Positions 33,253-42,038 of a DNA stretch of 64,000 bases are shown here, piece by piece. Position 1 is the first letter of the stretch. Each line of letters starts with the position of its first letter. The stretch is from Candidatus Flexicrinis proximus (GTDB lineage: Bacteria > Chloroflexota > Anaerolineae > Aggregatilineales > Phototrophicaceae): contig JADJQF010000034.1 in NCBI GenBank assembly GCA_016712885.1, forward strand, positions 80,990 to 144,989. The letters are read 5' to 3'. The translations under genes were made by a program, and so were the position numbers. The notes below the pieces were generated by a model. It did not search any database, was not told the DNA's origin, and saw nothing but the letters and a program-made list of their open reading frames with translations.

Positions 33253-34131
33253 TCAGTTTTTGACGAGTGCCGCGGTCAGGAATGCCACGACTCTGCGCTC
33301 ATACTCGTCTGGATATAGCGCGTAGCCGTTAGTGTGGCCGCCGTTCGGTACGACCCAGAGCTCGGATCGACCGCCTGCCGCCTCCGCGAAGAGCGTATTG
33401 AACTCCTGCTCATCCGGCGCATTTTCCGCGGCGATCAGCAGGAACTGTGTGGAACCCGCAGCTTGTACCGACTCGATCATCGGCGGTGGCGGGGACTGCT
33501 GGGTTATCACGCGAACGGTAGCTTCCACGACCACCGGCATCGCGCTGGAAATCGGGTTGCGGTGGCTTTCCACCGCGTGAAACTCTGCGACGCACCGCTG
33601 TGTCGCGCCATCCGAGACAATTGCGGCCAGCTTCTGAAACGTCGATGCAGCACCCAGCACGGTCTCGCCGCCCATCGACAAGCCCAGTGCGCCGACCGAC
33701 TCCACGCCATCCCGCCCTTCAAGGAAAGCCATTGCCGCGCCGACATCTTCTGTCCCTTGCCAGCCCAGTAGGTTGGTCTGACCGCTGCTCTCGCCATGTC
33801 CGCGCGCATCAAATGCCAGCACTCCGAAACCATGGTCTTGAAGCATGCGTGCATACGGCTCAATGGACCTGCGCGAGCCGCCCGCACCGTGCAGGACCAG
33901 CACGACTGCGCCATTCTGTGGCTCTGCATACCAGGCCGCCAGGCTGTCGCCGCTCTCGGTGGTCAGGGTGACATCGCCAAAACCATCGGGCGCATCGCCA
34001 GCCTGCTGACGCGGCGCGCGCGTGGCCGCGACGCCAAACCCGATCGGAATCAGGATGAACTGGACTGCGAGCACAGCAATCAGCAGTGTCAGCAGCAACC
34101 GTACTAAGCGCTTCCTTCGATTGGATTTCAT
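33253..34131 (-). CDS. Membrane-anchored alpha/beta hydrolase
   Basis: 292 residues from the ATG at 34131, preceded by GGGAGAG. A basic N-terminus and one membrane helix (LVRLLLTLLIAVLAVQFILI, ~residues 8-27) anchor or export it. The hydrolase part has VVLVLHGAGGSRRS (oxyanion), FDARGHGESSG, the nucleophile elbow GLSMGGET and the C-terminal histidine in VPNGGHTNGY. The set resembles the FrsA/YqkD-type esterase group. Substrate unknown. It lies between repeats R3 and R4 and is transcribed towards the glycan operon. Confidence 0.82.
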   Translation of the reverse strand: MKSNRRKRLVRLLLTLLIAVLAVQFILIPIGFGVAATRAPRQQAGDAPDGFGDVTLTTESGDSLAAWYAEPQNGAVVLVLHGAGGSRRSIEPYARMLQDHGFGVLAFDARGHGESSGQTNLLGWQGTEDVGAAMAFLEGRDGVESVGALGLSMGGETVLGAASTFQKLAAIVSDGATQRCVAEFHAVESHRNPISSAMPVVVEATVRVITQQSPPPPMIESVQAAGSTQFLLIAAENAPDEQEFNTLFAEAAGGRSELWVVPNGGHTNGYALYPDEYERRVVAFLTAALVKN

Positions 34132-34188
34132 AACTCTCCCAACTTGGACAATAGACCGGCCACGGCGCAAAGTGAAACACTCAAATAC

Positions 34189-34290
34189 GACACACGCGCT
34201 TGTGTGTCCCGGATAAAGGGTCGAGGGGCGCTAGTCCCTCGCGGAGGTGTGGACGCAGCGCCTCCACAAACTAAAGCGCATTGCCGCCTT
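34189..34290 (+). repeat. Structured intergenic repeat, copy R4
   Basis: Arm I here is GACACAC (34189-34195) with GTGTGTC (34202-34208), unrelated in sequence to arm I of other copies but perfectly paired. Then AAAGGGTCGAGGGGCGCTAG and TCCCTCGCGGAGGTGTGGA as in R5. Arm III is GTGGACGC/GCCTCCAC with one mismatch. Arm IV is not kept. Confidence 0.75.
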
Positions 34291-34296
34291 GCGCGG

Positions 34297-35043
34297 CTAG
34301 AAGGCCTCCAGCGGCACGTTGTATTCGACTTCGTTCAGGCACACATCGACGTAACTAAGATCTCCGCTGTGCAGCTGCCAGACTCCCAATCCCTTGATCG
34401 GAATCCGAAGGCCGCCGAACGTGCCGTATTCCGTAAACGGGGTCGCCCAGCTTGCCATCGTGTATTTGCCGCCGAAATCTCCGTATCGCTCGGCAATGAA
34501 GTTGAGCAGCCGGCCTGCGTCATCGAAATACATGCGCGCGCTGACATGATGTGGGCCATCGTGCAGCGTGACATCCGCGGCATGGTTATCAACCTCACTC
34601 CATGTGATGTTGTCGCCCAGATATGCCGTCGGGAACCATGTCATCTCGTTCAGGAAACGGATCGCCGTGCCTTGATCCACTTCGTCGCCTTTGCCGTCCG
34701 CAACCGTAAACAATCCCAGGATTTTTCCGTGCATGTGACCGTGTCCATCCTTGTAGACATCGGTTGCCCGCATCAGCGGCAGGCCGAACATCCTGAACCG
34801 TGCCTTCCAAAGGAAGCCAGGGGGATTTGTCGTATAGAACTGCTCTACGTTGAGCGGCATCCATGGTTTGTCGGCGCCTGTACGGAACCTTCCCGAGTAC
34901 TTGAGGCGTACGGTATCGATCCACGGCTTACCGATCACACCGGAAAAGGTCAGGTAACGCTGCACCGGCTCAGGCAAACCTTCCAACGCTTCGGCGTTGA
35001 TGATGGGCGAAAAACGCGAGCGAGCTTTTGCGGTTGCGATCAT
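34297..35043 (-). CDS. DUF6544/DUF6920-like protein of unknown function
   Basis: 248 residues, no signal peptide or membrane segment. LPEPVQRYLTFSGVIGKPWI followed by VRLKYSGRFR, WMPLNVEQFYTTNPPGFLWK and a C-terminal EYGTFGGLRIPIKGLGVWQL match the general look of the DUF6544 family, beta-rich proteins with no known activity. The assignment is from memory of the pattern. Its start overlaps the stop of the next upstream gene by 4 nt, so the two are probably co-translated. Confidence 0.65.
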   Translation of the reverse strand: MIATAKARSRFSPIINAEALEGLPEPVQRYLTFSGVIGKPWIDTVRLKYSGRFRTGADKPWMPLNVEQFYTTNPPGFLWKARFRMFGLPLMRATDVYKDGHGHMHGKILGLFTVADGKGDEVDQGTAIRFLNEMTWFPTAYLGDNITWSEVDNHAADVTLHDGPHHVSARMYFDDAGRLLNFIAERYGDFGGKYTMASWATPFTEYGTFGGLRIPIKGLGVWQLHSGDLSYVDVCLNEVEYNVPLEAF

Positions 35044-35963
35044 CGGCGGCTCCCTTGCAGGCTTGGCTTCGTGTATTTGATGGGTTCGGTGCTGTCTGCG
35101 ATACCGCGAAAGAAAGCGATCGATAGCCAGCCGGCTACCAGCGCCATCGACAGGAACGAGACGACGTAAATGATGGCTTCGCCTGCCGTAAGCTGCACGC
35201 CGGCGTTGAGCTGAAATACGGTTTGCGCCACGACGACCAGGCCGATCAGCGCACAGAGGACCAGCATCGGCGCGGCGAATACGAACCCGATCGGCGCGCG
35301 GCGAAGCACCAGGACTCCAGCGACGACTGCATACGGTGCAATCAGTCCCAGGTCGAGCGGATAGGTGATGATAGTCGTATAGTGTCCGGCGACTTCGGGC
35401 GCCTCGCCGCTAATCAGCGACGGGATGATCCCGCTCAGCCATACCATCGCGACGATAATCCCCGCCGCGACCAGGAAACGTCCGATTGCCTTACGCGGCA
35501 TCGTCACCGCGATGCGTCTCGCCAGTGTCTGCCGGTCAACCGCCAGTACCGTCAGGATGAACGCATTCAGGCTGACGCCCAGCGCGGCGGTATAGACCAG
35601 CAGCAGGATGTTGTAGAACGCTCCAAAAGCCATCGACGCGGCATAGTACAGGCAGTAGCTCAGCATGGCTGTCAGCAGCAGCCCGCCGCGCAGCGAACCG
35701 CGCTGATAGCTCACAATCGCGTAAATCAGCAGCGGAACGGCGACGACTAGCGTGACCAGGTCGGTGCCTCTGAACCCGGCCGCGCTGAAAAGTGAATCGT
35801 GCTTATACAGCCCCTGACCAAAGATTTCGACCGTTCGCCCGCGCACATTCGTCGTTTCGAACACGACGCCGTCATCCAGCCAGAACAGGCCCATTCCCGC
35901 CATGACCACGGTCAGCAGCACCGTTATCCAGGCGAGCCAAACAATGCTCTTCTCTAACCTCAT
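35040..35963 (-). CDS. Polytopic membrane protein of unknown function
   Basis: 307 residues from the ATG at 35963 with GGAGG five bases upstream. About eight hydrophobic helices: SIVWLAWITVLLTVVMAGMG, then LVTLVVAVPLLIYAIVSY, LLLTAMLSYCLYYAASMAFG, ILLLVYTAALGVSLNAFIL and others. No transport or catalytic motif recognised. Coupled to the DUF6544 gene and preceded by another small membrane protein gene, which suggests a membrane complex of unknown role. Confidence 0.7.
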   Translation of the reverse strand: MRLEKSIVWLAWITVLLTVVMAGMGLFWLDDGVVFETTNVRGRTVEIFGQGLYKHDSLFSAAGFRGTDLVTLVVAVPLLIYAIVSYQRGSLRGGLLLTAMLSYCLYYAASMAFGAFYNILLLVYTAALGVSLNAFILTVLAVDRQTLARRIAVTMPRKAIGRFLVAAGIIVAMVWLSGIIPSLISGEAPEVAGHYTTIITYPLDLGLIAPYAVVAGVLVLRRAPIGFVFAAPMLVLCALIGLVVVAQTVFQLNAGVQLTAGEAIIYVVSFLSMALVAGWLSIAFFRGIADSTEPIKYTKPSLQGSRR

Positions 35964-36014
35964 ATAACCCTCCAACGCGTAAAACTATTCTGGGACGAAT
36001 CTAACGACTTCGAC

Positions 36015-36407
36015 TTAACCAGTGATCCACGGCTGCCAGTGGAGTCCCAGGACAGCAATCAATAACACCGCGTCGATCAACACGCCCAACACCAGCGACG
36101 GCTGCCAGAACAGGATCAGGATCGCCAGCGACGAAGTGGTCGCGAGAGCGATCGACGGCATCCACCAGCCTTGTGGCACCACTATTCCCGCGCTGCACAG
36201 CGCCGCAATAACGAATCCGGCCACTGTGATCGCCGTCAGCACTGCTCCGATGATTCGCATGCCACTGATACTGAGTCCGGGGCGGCTCAGGATCCACGAC
36301 TCGCTCAGCCGAAACGGATACTTGGGATCGGCGGGGGTAGGGGCCACATATGCGAGATGAATCAGCCCGTGGGCTGCAAGGAAGATCGCTAGAAGCAGTG
36401 GGGACAT
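36015..36407 (-). CDS. Small four-helix membrane protein of unknown function
   Basis: 130 residues with AGAGGAAAAG upstream of the ATG. Four hydrophobic helices (starting LLLAIFLAAHGLIHLAYV) make up almost the whole protein. The motif AAHGLIHLAYV with His residues inside the first helix is seen in some small uncharacterised membrane proteins. It is transcribed towards the two genes above with a 51-base gap and may form part of the same operon. Confidence 0.65.
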   Translation of the reverse strand: MSPLLLAIFLAAHGLIHLAYVAPTPADPKYPFRLSESWILSRPGLSISGMRIIGAVLTAITVAGFVIAALCSAGIVVPQGWWMPSIALATTSSLAILILFWQPSLVLGVLIDAVLLIAVLGLHWQPWITG

Positions 36408-36527
36408 TCTTTTCCTCTGTATCGTGGGCGCAGCACAAAATACCGGTGCCCAACAGCCTTGGACAGCTATTTCGGATTATCGGTTCATCCTTAAGGCCAG
36501 GCTAGTGAGGTGCGAAATATGATATTT

Positions 36528-36541
36528 GTGACAATTGTCAC
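36528..36541. promoter_or_regulatory. CRP/FNR-family-like operator upstream of hox operon
   Basis: GTGACAATTGTCAC is a perfect palindrome; with the preceding T it reads TGTGA-N6-TCAC, matching the CRP half-site pattern. Located ~170 bases upstream of hoxE. A CRP/FNR-type regulator could link hydrogenase expression to redox or energy state. Confidence 0.5.
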
Positions 36542-36634
36542 TAACTCACAAACCCTGCAGCATGTTACGACTGCTCTTCTTGATTGAGAGGTGACATTCG
36601 TTGTCCGCCCCAAGGAGGTTCAGCACCATACGTT

Positions 36635-36662
36635 TTGCCGCACCAACGCTATTGTTTATAAG
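36635..36662 (+). promoter_or_regulatory. Possible hox operon promoter
   Basis: TTGCCG (36635-36640) and TATAAG (36657-36662), 16-base spacer, 50 bases upstream of the hoxE ATG. Confidence 0.35.
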
Positions 36663-36712
36663 GTACACACGAACGTCCGCCGCGTGACGACGCTGCGGAA
36701 CTGGGAGTACGT

Positions 36713-37222
36713 ATGTCGGAAAATGTTGCAGTTAGTGCCCTTCCGTCTGACGACAAACGCTGGCGCATCGTGCAAACGACGATGCGGCGCCATGGTTTTG
36801 CGCCGGACGCGTTGATCGAGACGCTGCACAGCGCGCAAGAGGCCTTCGGTTTCTTAGATGACACCTCCCTGCGCTATGTGGCGCAAAGCCTGAAGCTTCC
36901 CCTCAGCCGTGTTTACGGCGTAGCCACTTTTTACAACCTGTTTACGCTCAAGCCTCAAGGCGCGCATACCTGCGTCGTCTGTCTGGGTACTGCCTGCTAC
37001 ATTCAAGGTGGCCCCAAGATTCTCGCCGAAATTGAAAAGAGCATCGGGCTCCGCAAAGGCGAAACAACGCGCGATAAGCAGGTCTCATTGCTCGTGGCCC
37101 GCTGCCTCGGTACGTGCGGCCTCGCACCTGCGGTCGTTTTTGACGGCGAGATCGACGGAAAAGTCAGCCCTGCAGAGGTGACGGCTCACCTGAAGGAGTG
37201 GTTGGCAGATGAACCCGGATGA
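36713..37222 (+). CDS. hoxE: Bidirectional hydrogenase diaphorase subunit HoxE (NuoE-like)
   Basis: 169 residues. Thioredoxin-like [2Fe-2S] protein: an N-terminal helical bundle (LIETLHSAQEAFGFLDD) is followed by GVATFYNLFTLKPQGAHTCV and the four cluster cysteines in CLGTACYIQGG and ARCLGTCGLAPAVV. It is the NuoE homologue of the NAD(P)-linked diaphorase and passes electrons between FMN in HoxF and the rest. Stop and next start overlap by 14 nt, starting the hoxEFUYH operon. Confidence 0.92.
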   Translation: MSENVAVSALPSDDKRWRIVQTTMRRHGFAPDALIETLHSAQEAFGFLDDTSLRYVAQSLKLPLSRVYGVATFYNLFTLKPQGAHTCVVCLGTACYIQGGPKILAEIEKSIGLRKGETTRDKQVSLLVARCLGTCGLAPAVVFDGEIDGKVSPAEVTAHLKEWLADEPG

Positions 37223-38855
37223 ACTTCTTGAACTTGCCGAAGAAACCCGCGCTCAGAATGCAACCTTCGACCATCTCGTGGTGGTCTGTACCGGCACCGG
37301 CTGCCTGTCAGCGGGCAGCGAGTCGCTGTTAGGCGCCCTTGAAGCCGAAGTCAAAGAACGCGGACTGACGAAGACCTGCCGAATCACCGGAGGCGGCTGT
37401 CGCGGCCTCTGCACCGCCGGCCCGATGGTCACCATCCCGAGTGACAACCTCTCCTACCACGGGGTCAAAACCGAAGACGCGAAAGCCGTCATCGACAGCC
37501 TCGATACGCAGCCGGTCGAACGCCTGACGTGCGACCTTCAACTGCCATTCTATTCGCGCCAGAAGCACGTCGTGACCGAAATCAACGGCCTGCTTGATCC
37601 AAAGTCGATCGAAGACTACATTGCCGCGGGAGGCTACGTTACTTTCCTGCGCGTTCTCACCCAGATGTCACCCGCCGAGGTTGTCGATGAAGTGCGCCGG
37701 AGCGGTCTGCGCGGCCGTGGTGGCGCGGGCTATACCGTCGGCCTCAAGTGGAGCACGGTCGCCAAGGTCAACGACACCCATAAATTCGTCGTCTGCAATG
37801 GCGACGAAGGCGATCCCGGTGCCTTCATGGACCGCAGCGTCATGGAAGACTACCCGCACCGCATCATCGAAGGCATGTTGATTGCCGCCTACGCAGTCGG
37901 TGCCGATCAGGGGTACTTGTACGTGCGTGCCGAGTATCCGCTGGCCGTCAAGCGTCTGCGTCATGCCATTCGACAGGCGGAAAAACTTGGCCTGCTCGGC
38001 CACAACATCAGCGGAACGCCCTTCAGCTTCACGCTGGACGTCCGGCTCGGCGCGGGTGCGTTCGTCTGCGGCGAAGAAACCGCCATGATCGCCTCGATCG
38101 AAGGCAAGCGCGGTCAGCCCCGGCCCCGGCCCCCGTACCCGGCTGAACACGGCGTCTGGGGTCATTCGACTCTGATCAACAACGTCGAAAGCTACGCCAA
38201 TATCGTGCCGATCATGCGTGAAGGCAGCGATTGGTTCGCGGCCATCGGCACAGAGCGCAGCAAAGGCACGAAGGTCTTCGCCTTATCCGGCCGTGTCAAC
38301 AACACCGGCCTGATCGAAGTGCCGATGGGCATGACCCTGCGCGAAATCGTTTTTGAGATTGGCGGCGGCATCCCTGACGGCAAGAAGTTCAAAGCCGTTC
38401 AGACCGGCGGTCCGTCCGGCGGCTGTCTGACCGAAAAACATCTCGATCTGTCTGTGGACTATGAGACTCTGGCCCAGGCCGGCTCTTTCATGGGTTCGGG
38501 CGGCATGATCGTGATGGATGAAACCTCCTGCATGGTTGACGTTGCTAAGTACTTCATGGAGTTCTGCATGACCGAGTCGTGCGGAAAGTGTATTCCATGC
38601 CGCGTAGGGACCGCGCAGATGCACGGCCTGCTGGAAAAGATAACGGCGGGTGAAGCCACCATGGACGATCTGGCGCTGCTCGAAGAACTCTGCGACATGG
38701 TCAAGCACACCAGTCTGTGCGGTCTGGGGCAGGGTTCGCCCAATCCGGTCCAGAGTACCCTCAAGTACTTCCGCGAGGAATATCTCGCCCACATCGTCGA
38801 AAAACGCTGCCCCGCTGGCGTATGCACCATCAAGCATGAGGCGGTGCTCGCATGA
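37209..38855 (+). CDS. hoxF: Bidirectional hydrogenase diaphorase subunit HoxF (NuoF-like)
   Basis: 548 residues. The N-terminal ~110 residues are a second thioredoxin-like domain with cysteines in CTGTGCLSAG and GGGCRGLCTAGP. The NAD(H)/FMN-binding part has LRGRGGAGYTVGLKW, VVCNGDEGDPGAFMDRSVME and GAGAFVCGEETAMIASIEG. Near the C-terminus ESCGKCIPCRVGT and HTSLCGLG bind a [4Fe-4S] cluster. It oxidises or reduces NAD(P)(H). Member of the soluble diaphorase of a group 3 hydrogenase (HoxEFU); start ATG lies inside hoxE. Confidence 0.95.
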   Translation: MNPDELLELAEETRAQNATFDHLVVVCTGTGCLSAGSESLLGALEAEVKERGLTKTCRITGGGCRGLCTAGPMVTIPSDNLSYHGVKTEDAKAVIDSLDTQPVERLTCDLQLPFYSRQKHVVTEINGLLDPKSIEDYIAAGGYVTFLRVLTQMSPAEVVDEVRRSGLRGRGGAGYTVGLKWSTVAKVNDTHKFVVCNGDEGDPGAFMDRSVMEDYPHRIIEGMLIAAYAVGADQGYLYVRAEYPLAVKRLRHAIRQAEKLGLLGHNISGTPFSFTLDVRLGAGAFVCGEETAMIASIEGKRGQPRPRPPYPAEHGVWGHSTLINNVESYANIVPIMREGSDWFAAIGTERSKGTKVFALSGRVNNTGLIEVPMGMTLREIVFEIGGGIPDGKKFKAVQTGGPSGGCLTEKHLDLSVDYETLAQAGSFMGSGGMIVMDETSCMVDVAKYFMEFCMTESCGKCIPCRVGTAQMHGLLEKITAGEATMDDLALLEELCDMVKHTSLCGLGQGSPNPVQSTLKYFREEYLAHIVEKRCPAGVCTIKHEAVLA

Positions 38856-39562
38856 CTCGTGTATTCACGCTCAAAATCAACGATCAGGAAGTCACCGGTC
38901 GTGAAGACGAGACCATCCTGAAGGTCGCCCGCGACCACAAAATCCGTATCCCGACGCTCTGCGCGCTCGATGGCCTCTCGAACATCGGCGCCTGCCGTCT
39001 GTGTCTCATCGAACTGACCGGCGTCAGCAAGCTGCTTCCAGCGTGTACCACCTACGTGACCGAAGGCATGGAAGTCCATACCGACTCGGATCGCCTGAAG
39101 AAATTCCGCCGCATGACCATTGAGATGCTGTTTGCCGAAGGCAATCACGTCTGTTCGGTCTGCGTCGTCAACGGACACTGTGAGCTGCAGAACCACGCGA
39201 TCCGTATGGGCATTGACCATATCAGTCTGCCTTATATGAATCCTGTCCGGTCGGTCGATGCCTCGCATGAGCGCTTCGCTTATGACGGCAACCGCTGCAT
39301 CCTGTGTACCCGCTGCGTTCGCGTCTGTGGCGAGGTCGAAGGCGCCCATGTCTGGGACGTCAAAGGCCGTGGCAACATCTCAGAGGTGATTACCGACCTC
39401 GATCAGCCCTGGGGCAGCTCTGAAAGCTGCACCAGCTGCGGCAAATGTGTACAGGTCTGCCCGACTGGCGCTCTATTTGTAAAGGGCAACGCTGTCGGTG
39501 AAATGACCAAGCGTGCCGGGTTCCTGACCGTCCTGGCTCAGATGAGGGAGAACGTAAAATGA
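38852..39562 (+). CDS. hoxU: Bidirectional hydrogenase diaphorase subunit HoxU (NuoG N-terminal-like)
   Basis: 236 residues. A plant-type [2Fe-2S] domain (cysteines in LCALDGLSNIGACRLCLIEL and LPACTTYV) is followed by the His/Cys cluster motif NHVCSVCVVNGHCELQ and a two-cluster ferredoxin domain (CILCTRCVRVC and CTSCGKCVQVCPTGAL). It wires HoxF to the hydrogenase module HoxYH. Its start overlaps hoxF and its stop overlaps hoxY (4 nt each). Length and motif order are typical. Confidence 0.94.
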   Translation: MTRVFTLKINDQEVTGREDETILKVARDHKIRIPTLCALDGLSNIGACRLCLIELTGVSKLLPACTTYVTEGMEVHTDSDRLKKFRRMTIEMLFAEGNHVCSVCVVNGHCELQNHAIRMGIDHISLPYMNPVRSVDASHERFAYDGNRCILCTRCVRVCGEVEGAHVWDVKGRGNISEVITDLDQPWGSSESCTSCGKCVQVCPTGALFVKGNAVGEMTKRAGFLTVLAQMRENVK

Positions 39563-40092
39563 CCCGCAAACGTCTCGCGACGGTATGGGTTGATGGGTGT
39601 TCAGGATGTCATATGTCGCTCCTGGACATCGACGAACGGTTGCTCGATCTGGCACAGAGCATCGACCTCGTCTACAGCCCGCTGGTTGATCGCAAGGATT
39701 TCCCGGATGATGTCGACATCACCCTGGTCGAAGGTGCGATTAGCAGCGAGGGCGATCTTGAGAAGATTCTGCATATTCGCCAGAAGACCCGTATTCTTGT
39801 GTCCCTGGGCGACTGTGCTGTGACGGGAAACGTCCCCTCGCTGCGTAACTCGGTAGGCGCCGAATCGGTACTCCGCCGCGTCTATCTCGAACCCGATCTG
39901 CGTAACGCCGGCGTCCCGACCATCGGTGTCCCAAGGCTCCTGCCTATTGTCCGGCCCGTACACGCCGTCGTGAAAGTGGATGTCTACATCCCCGGTTGCC
40001 CACCCTCGGCGGATACGATCTTTTATGTCCTCGGCGAACTGCTGGAAGGACGCACACCCAACCTCGCCGGTAAATCGCGCTTCGGTCTGTAA
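39559..40092 (+). CDS. hoxY: [NiFe] hydrogenase small subunit HoxY
   Basis: 177 residues, no Tat signal, so cytoplasmic. The proximal [4Fe-4S] cluster cysteines appear in VWVDGCSGCHMSLLDID, LGDCAVTGNVPSLRN and IPGCPPSADTIFYVLGELL. The short form with one cluster is typical for group 3d hydrogenases. It pairs with HoxH and relays electrons from the Ni-Fe site to the diaphorase. Confidence 0.93.
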   Translation: MTRKRLATVWVDGCSGCHMSLLDIDERLLDLAQSIDLVYSPLVDRKDFPDDVDITLVEGAISSEGDLEKILHIRQKTRILVSLGDCAVTGNVPSLRNSVGAESVLRRVYLEPDLRNAGVPTIGVPRLLPIVRPVHAVVKVDVYIPGCPPSADTIFYVLGELLEGRTPNLAGKSRFGL

Positions 40093-40115
40093 CCGCAGCG
40101 GCAAGGAATTGTCTT

Positions 40116-41528
40116 ATGGCCAAGCAAATCGTCATCGACCCGGTTACCCGGATTGAAGGCCACGCGAAGATCACCATTCAACTCAACGACGCTGGAGAGG
40201 TCGATGACGCTCACTTCCACGTCACTCAACTGCGTGGGTTCGAAAAGTTCTGCGAAGGCCGTCCGTTTTCCGAGATGCCTTCGCTCATGGCGCGCATTTG
40301 CGGGATTTGCCCGGTCAGCCATCTCGTCGCTTCCTCCAAGGCGTGCGATATGCTGCTCGGTGTGCGTATCCCTAAGACCGCCGCCAACCTGCGCCGTATC
40401 CTCAATCTCGCCCAGATCGCCCAGTCCCACGCCCTCAGCTTCTTCTATCTCTCGTCGCCGGACCTGCTCTTGGGTATGGACGCCGACATGGAAAAGCGCA
40501 GCCTCTTTGGAGTGGCCGCGGCCCAACCGCAGCTTGCCCGGGATGGCGTACGGTTGCGCTCGATCGGGCAGCAGATCATCGAGCGCCTTGGCGGTAAGCG
40601 TATCCATCCGGGCTGGACGGTCCCAGGCGGTGTCAGCGAACCCCTCTCGGCTGAAAACCGCGACTTCGTGGCTTCGCTCGTGCCGGAAGGAATACGTATT
40701 GCCCGCCGCACGCTGGAGTGGTATCGCGGCGTGCTTGGCAATTACGAGGAGGAAATCACGGCTTTTGGCCGGATGCACACGCTGTTTATGTGCTTGACAA
40801 ATGCTGACGACACGCTCGAAATGTACGATGGGCATCTGCGTATCGGTGATCATCAAGGTAACGTTGTCGCCGATCACCTGCGTCCTGCAGAGTACGAAGA
40901 CTACATGGGCGAAGCCGTCGAGGAATGGTCGTTCCTCAAATCCCCATACTACAAGCCGCTCGGCTACCATGAAGGCACCTACCGTGTCGGCCCGCTGGCA
41001 CGCCTCAATCTCGTCAAGTCCTGCGGCACGCCGCTCGCCGATGAGGAGCTCCCGTTTTTCCGCTCACTCGATACCCAGAGCTCCTTCCACTATCACTACG
41101 CGCGTCTGATCGAAATCCTCTACTGTTTCGAAAAGATCGGTGAGCTGATCGAACTGCCGGACATCCTCAGCGACCGTGTGCGCGCTTATGCCCAACCTAA
41201 CAACGAATTCGGCATTGGCACCAGCGAGGCGCCGCGCGGTACCCTGACCCATCACTACCAGATCGACGAGAACGGTCTGATCGTGCGGGCCAACCTGATC
41301 ATCGCGACCGGCCATAACAACGTCGCGATGGACCGCAACGTCTACGAAGTCGCCAAACACTTCATCAAAGGGGACCACATCACCGACGGTATGCTCAACC
41401 GTGTTGAAGCCGTCATCCGCACTTTTGACCCCTGTCTGAGCTGTTCAACTCACGCAGTCGGCCAGATGCCGCTCCACATACAGTTGGTCGCCCCGACCGG
41501 AGAGGTTCTTGACGAGGTCAAACGCTGA
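40116..41528 (+). CDS. hoxH: [NiFe] hydrogenase large subunit HoxH (group 3d-like)
   Basis: 470 residues. The two nickel-binding motifs are complete: RICGICPVSH (C62, C65) and DPCLSCSTH (C440, C443). After His446 there is a 24-residue C-terminal extension beginning AVGQMPLHI, the peptide removed by the maturation protease encoded next. RIEGHAKITI near the N-terminus is also conserved. It binds the NiFe(CN)2CO centre and interconverts H2 and protons with NAD(P)H via HoxEFU. The stop overlaps the protease gene by one base, fitting coordinated maturation. Confidence 0.95.
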   Translation: MAKQIVIDPVTRIEGHAKITIQLNDAGEVDDAHFHVTQLRGFEKFCEGRPFSEMPSLMARICGICPVSHLVASSKACDMLLGVRIPKTAANLRRILNLAQIAQSHALSFFYLSSPDLLLGMDADMEKRSLFGVAAAQPQLARDGVRLRSIGQQIIERLGGKRIHPGWTVPGGVSEPLSAENRDFVASLVPEGIRIARRTLEWYRGVLGNYEEEITAFGRMHTLFMCLTNADDTLEMYDGHLRIGDHQGNVVADHLRPAEYEDYMGEAVEEWSFLKSPYYKPLGYHEGTYRVGPLARLNLVKSCGTPLADEELPFFRSLDTQSSFHYHYARLIEILYCFEKIGELIELPDILSDRVRAYAQPNNEFGIGTSEAPRGTLTHHYQIDENGLIVRANLIIATGHNNVAMDRNVYEVAKHFIKGDHITDGMLNRVEAVIRTFDPCLSCSTHAVGQMPLHIQLVAPTGEVLDEVKR

Positions 41529-41986
41529 TGCTGCTGATCATCGGTTATGGCAATCCCTTACGGAGCGATGATGCGGTAGGTCAGCATGTGACCTGGGCGC
41601 TCGCCGAACGGCTGCCGCCCGGTCGGGTGCTGGTAGTCACCGCGCATCAGCTTACGCCGGAACTTGCGGAAGGGATCAGTCATGCCGATACGGTCATCTT
41701 CATTGATGCACGCGAAGGCGGCCAGCCAGGCCATATTCACAAGCAGGTGGTAGTGCCTGCCCATCCCACCGGGGCATTCACCCACCACGTGAGTCCCGCT
41801 TCACTGCTTGCCGCCTCGCAATCCCTGTATGGATCGGTGCCTGACGGCATCCTGATCACGATCGTCGGCGATTCTTTCGAATTCGGTACCGAGCTTTCGC
41901 CGAAGCTGAGCGCGCAGTTCGACCTGATCACCGAGCAGGTTCTCCGCCTGATCCAGATCGCCCGCGAGGAGAAAGCCAATGCCTGA
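41528..41986 (+). CDS. hoxW: Hydrogenase maturation protease (HoxW/HyaD family)
   Basis: 152 residues. The N-terminus LLIIGYGNPLRSDDAVGQHV has the family GNxLxxDDxxG motif with the Ni-sensing acid, and the segment VIFIDAREGGQPGHIHKQVV carries the second ligand Asp. THHVSPASLLAASQSLYG provides the conserved histidine. It checks nickel insertion and clips the HoxH C-terminal peptide. Start is at HoxH's stop (overlap of one base). Confidence 0.92.
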   Translation: MLLIIGYGNPLRSDDAVGQHVTWALAERLPPGRVLVVTAHQLTPELAEGISHADTVIFIDAREGGQPGHIHKQVVVPAHPTGAFTHHVSPASLLAASQSLYGSVPDGILITIVGDSFEFGTELSPKLSAQFDLITEQVLRLIQIAREEKANA

Positions 41987-42038
41987 GACTGGTGAATCGT
42001 ACGACCTGAAGCGGGTCACAGTCGTTGCCGAGGGGTAA
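41979..42038 (+). CDS. 19-codon ORF bridging hoxW and hypF
   Basis: Reads MPETGESYDLKRVTVVAEG. Its ATG overlaps the last codons of hoxW, with GGAGAAAG upstream, and its stop overlaps the hypF start (TAATG). Perfect bridging of the gap suggests translation for coupling, or a leftover of a hoxW C-terminal extension. No homologue recognised. Confidence 0.3.
   Translation: MPETGESYDLKRVTVVAEG

Larger units (their letters stand above)
36408..36712. other. 305-nt divergent control region upstream of hoxE
   Basis: AT-richer than the flanks. It holds a 14-bp perfect palindrome (36528-36541) and a promoter-like pair (36635-36662) reading towards hoxE. The minus-strand side provides the start signals for the small membrane protein gene. 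No additional gene is supported. Confidence 0.65.
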
